64,000 nt of DNA, taken from Phalacrocorax aristotelis (Eukaryota; Chordata; Aves; Suliformes; Phalacrocoracidae). The notes under the pieces were generated by a model, which worked only from the letters and a program-made list of their open reading frames with translations, was not told the DNA's origin and did not search any database. Made by a program: the position numbers and the translations under genes. Of this stretch, positions 60,291 to 64,000 are shown piece by piece; within the stretch, counting starts at the first letter, position 1, and each line of letters begins with the position of its first letter. The stretch is taken from positions 11,220,223 to 11,284,222 of the forward strand of contig NC_134282.1 of assembly GCF_949628215.1 (NCBI RefSeq), in the 5' to 3' direction.

Positions 60291-60495
60291 ATCGAATCGT
60301 AGAATTACAAAACAGTAGCAGCTGGAAGGGGCCTCCTGAGATCCTCTAGTACAACGCCCCAGATCAAAGCACTGTCAACAAAGCAGGCTGCCCCAGACCA
60401 TGTGCATCTGGTTTTGAACGTCTCCAAGGATGGAGACTCTACAGTTTCTCAGGGCAACCTGCTCAGTGCTTGATCATTCTCACAGTAAAAAACCC
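60291..60495 (-). mobile_element. CR1 3' end fragment downstream of DAW1
   Basis: It begins ATCGAATCGTAGAATTAC and continues with AGCTGGAAGGGGCC, GATGGAGACTC and CAGTGCTTGATCATTCTCAC, all CR1 3' sequence in reverse orientation. It starts only about 110 bases after the DAW1 poly(A) signal. Confidence 0.85.
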
Positions 60496-63400
60496 GTTTG
60501 TTTGGTTTTATTTTTCTTATTTTTAAATTTAATGTTTTCATGTATTTCAATTTGTGCATGTTGGCTCTTCACTGGATACTGCTGAGAAGAGTATGGCTTG
60601 GATATCTCAGTCACCTGAGAGAAATTGTGATTAGTGTGAATGAATCCAGTAGGATGGCTCTGTTTCTTTGTGTGTCATTTTTTCCTTGTAGCCCTTTTAA
60701 TAAAAAATAGCATTATGGTACTCTCGAGTGTGAAAGGAGTGTTGTTATGCACATGGTCTGAGTAATTCTGTATTAATTTTTTTGTTGTGTAATGAAGTAC
60801 TGAGTTAAAATGCCAGTTTCACTACTTGTAATACAATGTCCCACTCGCTGTTTCTGGGGAAATCCAGCAACCGTTTGTGGACTGCATCGCTATTAACTAT
60901 TGCATGCATGTTGTAAACTCCCACTCACCCCCCTTTCATACTTTCCATTTCTTCCATTCCTTTCTCCTTAGCCCTCATTCTTCTGTTTTTGTCTGAGGTA
61001 AAAAAAAAATAATGTGGGTGGTGACTCCAAATCTGAATCCTGGCCTAGAGATTATGGCCAGTATGAAGAAACCCTACACACTAAAGATTTAGAGCCAAGG
61101 ATCATGACATAAACTGAGAAGTGGATGAGGAAGTCCTGCAAGTTATATACGACCATACAATGAACTCTAACCCAGGTTTACCTCCTGCTAGCAATTGCCA
61201 ACAGGCTTCACCTGTGCATAGCTCTCCCCACCTCCTAGCAGAGCACCTGAAACTGCAGTTGCTCTTTGCAGGGCAGTAGTGGTGGAGCAGAGCTGATGGG
61301 TCTCTTCCAGCAGCCGTGGAAGAAGGATAAAGAGGCAAAGAGGGTAGGATTGAACAAAGTACACGTGGTGACTGGGAGACAAAAGGAAGAAGGGAAGTAT
61401 GCAGCAGGAATGAACTTGGAGGTATTTTGCTTATGTTGTATATCTCCGGGTGGTTATGGACTTGACTTCTAAATGTTGTTAAATTTAATAGGAAGTTACT
61501 AACGCTGATATGTTCTGACTATCTCAGCGTGCTTGCCAGCATCCGTGTGTGTAAAGGAAGAAACAAAAGTGCCTGTCATCACTTGGCAAATATCCCGGTG
61601 GTTTCAAGTAGTGTCATGTTGTGGGAGAACTCAGCAGTGTGCAGCAGATCATTTAAAATGAAACCTTTAGTAGCAGGCAGAGTGACTGATACTAATGTTA
61701 CAGTAATGCTTGAGGTGTTTCCCGTTGTCTTGTGCAAAGACTTATGATTCCAGAAGAGTAACTCGGTAATGTGGAATTGAAAGGGGCAGGAAGGGCAATG
61801 CAGTTCTGTGTTACTTTAGAATTGCCCCATGTCCCTAGATCGCTTTGCACTTGTACTTACAGGTGTGATATGGGGGCTTTCTGGCTGACAAAAATGGAGG
61901 AAAATTAGTGTAATGAAGTGTGTACAAATATGGTTACATAGTTAAAAACTGACTTGCTGTGTAGCTATCACAAAGTAAAATAATTCTTTGGACTGCGATT
62001 AGGAAGTAGATTTCTTTTTTGTGCTTAATTTTTGAGGTTGGGTTATTTTCTGTTGCCTTTTCCTCTATGTTTTTTCTCTTGTACTAGGCTAGAGATTCAG
62101 TGAATCAAACACCTGTAGCAGCTTTTGGCTTTGAGCTCTTGTTCTTTTTTTATGCAAAATTGTGAATGAGCTGAGGTTTCATAGGCTAAGTGTTGGACTG
62201 GGAGGCCATCTGGGCTCCCTTTCTGCCTCTCTCTAGATTCCCTGAGTGACTACCGCTGCTTTTCAGGCTAAGTTATCCAGCTTTCCTGCTCATATGTGAA
62301 ATACTTCCCCATCTGGTGTGATTTACAGCACCGCTGAAAAGCGTGCTGACTTGGTGCCTCATAAGAACTTCAGCAGTACTCTTGATGCCATCATATGAAC
62401 GCTTTGACGTTAGGCGCTCTGCACCTTGGTTTACCCCTATGTAGGTTTAAAAAATTATAGAGATATACGTTAGGAGTGCATTGTATAGATGTGTTATCTT
62501 GAAGCCATTCTGTGTTTCTGGTAGCATCTTGGTCCCTTTCTCTAATTCCACTTCAGTCCCCGCAACCAAAATAGCACGCACGTGTGTGTACTCTAATGCT
62601 ATTGTCTGGTGCCTTTTTAATCATATCAAAACGTCTGGCTTCTGCATACCTTGCACTCTCCAAACCGCCAGTGCAGTCACTGGGTGGTTGGAGTGGGATG
62701 TGGCTTTCAACATTACCCTGAAATGCTGGCAAACATGATTTACTGTGACGTTATTGAGAAGGATTACCTCAGGAGACTCAGTAGGGACTGTCACGGTGGA
62801 AATCAGGTCTGCTGTATTGTTTCTGTCCTTTAGACCTCTGAATCCTTCCAGTATATACCACTGTGAAGATAGGAGTTTGTTTTTCTGGGAAAGAAACCCT
62901 TAGCTTGATTCATGTGACCTCCCCAGGGCAGAACATACGCTTTACAAGAGAAGGATGAGGATTTCCGTACGATGTATGCTCATGATGTATGCTTTTTGTA
63001 CCTCTTGAGATTCAAATAATAATAGTTGTACCAACTCATTTTTTAAAAGTGCCATTTTTGTGACAATTTCTTTTTTGGCTCCTTCTGTGTGATCACTTGC
63101 ATTTCCTGAGTAGTTAGTGAACGGATATGAAATATACCCTGCTTGGTTATATTTTCCCATTTGCTGCACTTTACTGTCTAATTTTCAGCTGAAGCTGGGA
63201 GGAGGGCACAGCATCCATCAACAGACCTGTCTTCACTGAAAATTGTTTAATTTAACAGTTGTTTAATTTAACTGTCCTGCTAAATGCTGCACAGCTGCAA
63301 GCTGCTTTCTGAAGGCCTGTTCCTTGTGATGACTGGCTTCGGGGCGGGCTTGAAAAATTGTAGTGGCGTTATGAGTTTGCTCATACTTAGCGAAGACTTA

Positions 63401-64000
63401 GGAATGGCTCTGTCTTGAATTAAAATTCTTAAATTGGCTAGTACGGATGTGCTTTTCTTCTCAGCTGGAATCTGTTTTATTTATTAAGTAGCTCAATGGG
63501 CTCTTTTTTTCAGTGGAGTGCTGGGTTTTTGCCCCTCACACTTGGAAAGCCAGAGTACAGGATTCATGGTGGTGTTCCTATGCTCGTCTGTCATGCAGCT
63601 CTGCATGAAACTGAGTAAGAGAAACAGTAAAATTGGTCTCTCCAGAAAAGTTACCTGCTGAATTTAACAGGATAAACACCTGTAAACAGGTGACCATTTT
63701 ATCACAGACCACAATAAAATGGTTAATTTTACTTGAAGACACTATGAAAATCTTCAGCATTATCACAAAATGGAGGACAATAATAGTTTTTCAACTTCTA
63801 ATGATCCCAACATTAAAAGCACCCTCAACAAAAACCAGAAATGAAGGTTTAAAATATTTATTTTTCAATTGGTAATTCTCCTGTGTTTGAATTAATGTGC
63901 CTACGGGCCAAATCCTCCTCAGTGGGTAGTGGAGTCAACACCAGGGCGGAGGCACCTTTCCCTGAAGCCCTCTTGCCGAGTGAGGAGGTGAGCGGGGCAG
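60496..64000. other. Intergenic region downstream of DAW1
   Basis: No gene was recognised. In mammals the next gene is SPHKAP on the opposite strand, but no exon of it could be identified here. Confidence 0.55.
63243..63272. repeat. Tandem duplication, 16-base unit
   Basis: TTGTTTAATTTAAC occurs twice, separated by AG, in the intergenic region after DAW1. Confidence 0.8.

Noticed and set aside
60496-64000. Possible 3' exons of SPHKAP, expected next by synteny
   Set aside because: No frame with recognisable SPHKAP similarity was found, so the gene probably lies beyond the window.
1-64000. Bacterial-type systems, CRISPR arrays or operons
   Set aside because: Intron-exon genes, CR1 elements and ERV LTRs show this is vertebrate nuclear DNA; no regularly spaced repeats were seen.

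Overview
The window is vertebrate nuclear DNA, almost certainly from a bird and probably a neoavian. Long AT-rich introns and intergenic DNA carry several CR1 LINE fragments, whose 3' ends show the ATTCTATG-like octamers typical of avian CR1. There are also two solo LTRs of avian endogenous-retrovirus type, one of which resembles a family I know as abundant in Neoaves. No bacterial, phage or CRISPR content was seen.

Three genes were reconstructed exon by exon from reading frames, splice sites and remembered family sequences. (1) SLC19A3, a thiamine transporter, lies on the minus strand (4310-10354) with five coding exons and a 493-residue product. (2) CCL20, a CC chemokine, lies on the plus strand (27424-29004) with four exons and a 100-residue precursor; it has a TATA box and an NF-kB-like site upstream and an AU-rich 3' UTR. 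(3) DAW1 (WDR69/ODA16), a cargo adaptor for axonemal dynein, lies on the plus strand (39404-60120) with thirteen coding exons and a 415-residue product. Its CpG-island promoter holds an NRF1-like and an RFX X-box-like motif. Order and orientation (SLC19A3 reverse, CCL20 forward, DAW1 forward) match human 2q36.3 as I recall it, so this is a conserved amniote synteny block.

Layout: 1-4309 is non-coding downstream of SLC19A3 and contains two juxtaposed CR1 pieces (1689-3043). 4310-10370 is SLC19A3. 10371-27266 is intergenic, with CR1 fragments near 22.9 and 25 kb. 27267-29510 is CCL20 with its promoter and 3' UTR. 29511-38999 is intergenic, with a solo LTR at 34969-35558. 39000-60180 is the DAW1 CpG island and gene, with an antisense solo LTR in intron 8. 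60181-64000 is intergenic, with one CR1 fragment.

The three genes share no pathway: vitamin uptake, mucosal chemotaxis and ciliary motility. Their adjacency looks like inherited synteny rather than a functional cluster. I found no evidence of a previously undescribed system. The more interesting points are promoter motifs, splice-site ambiguities, lineage-specific residue changes and well-preserved mobile-element remnants.
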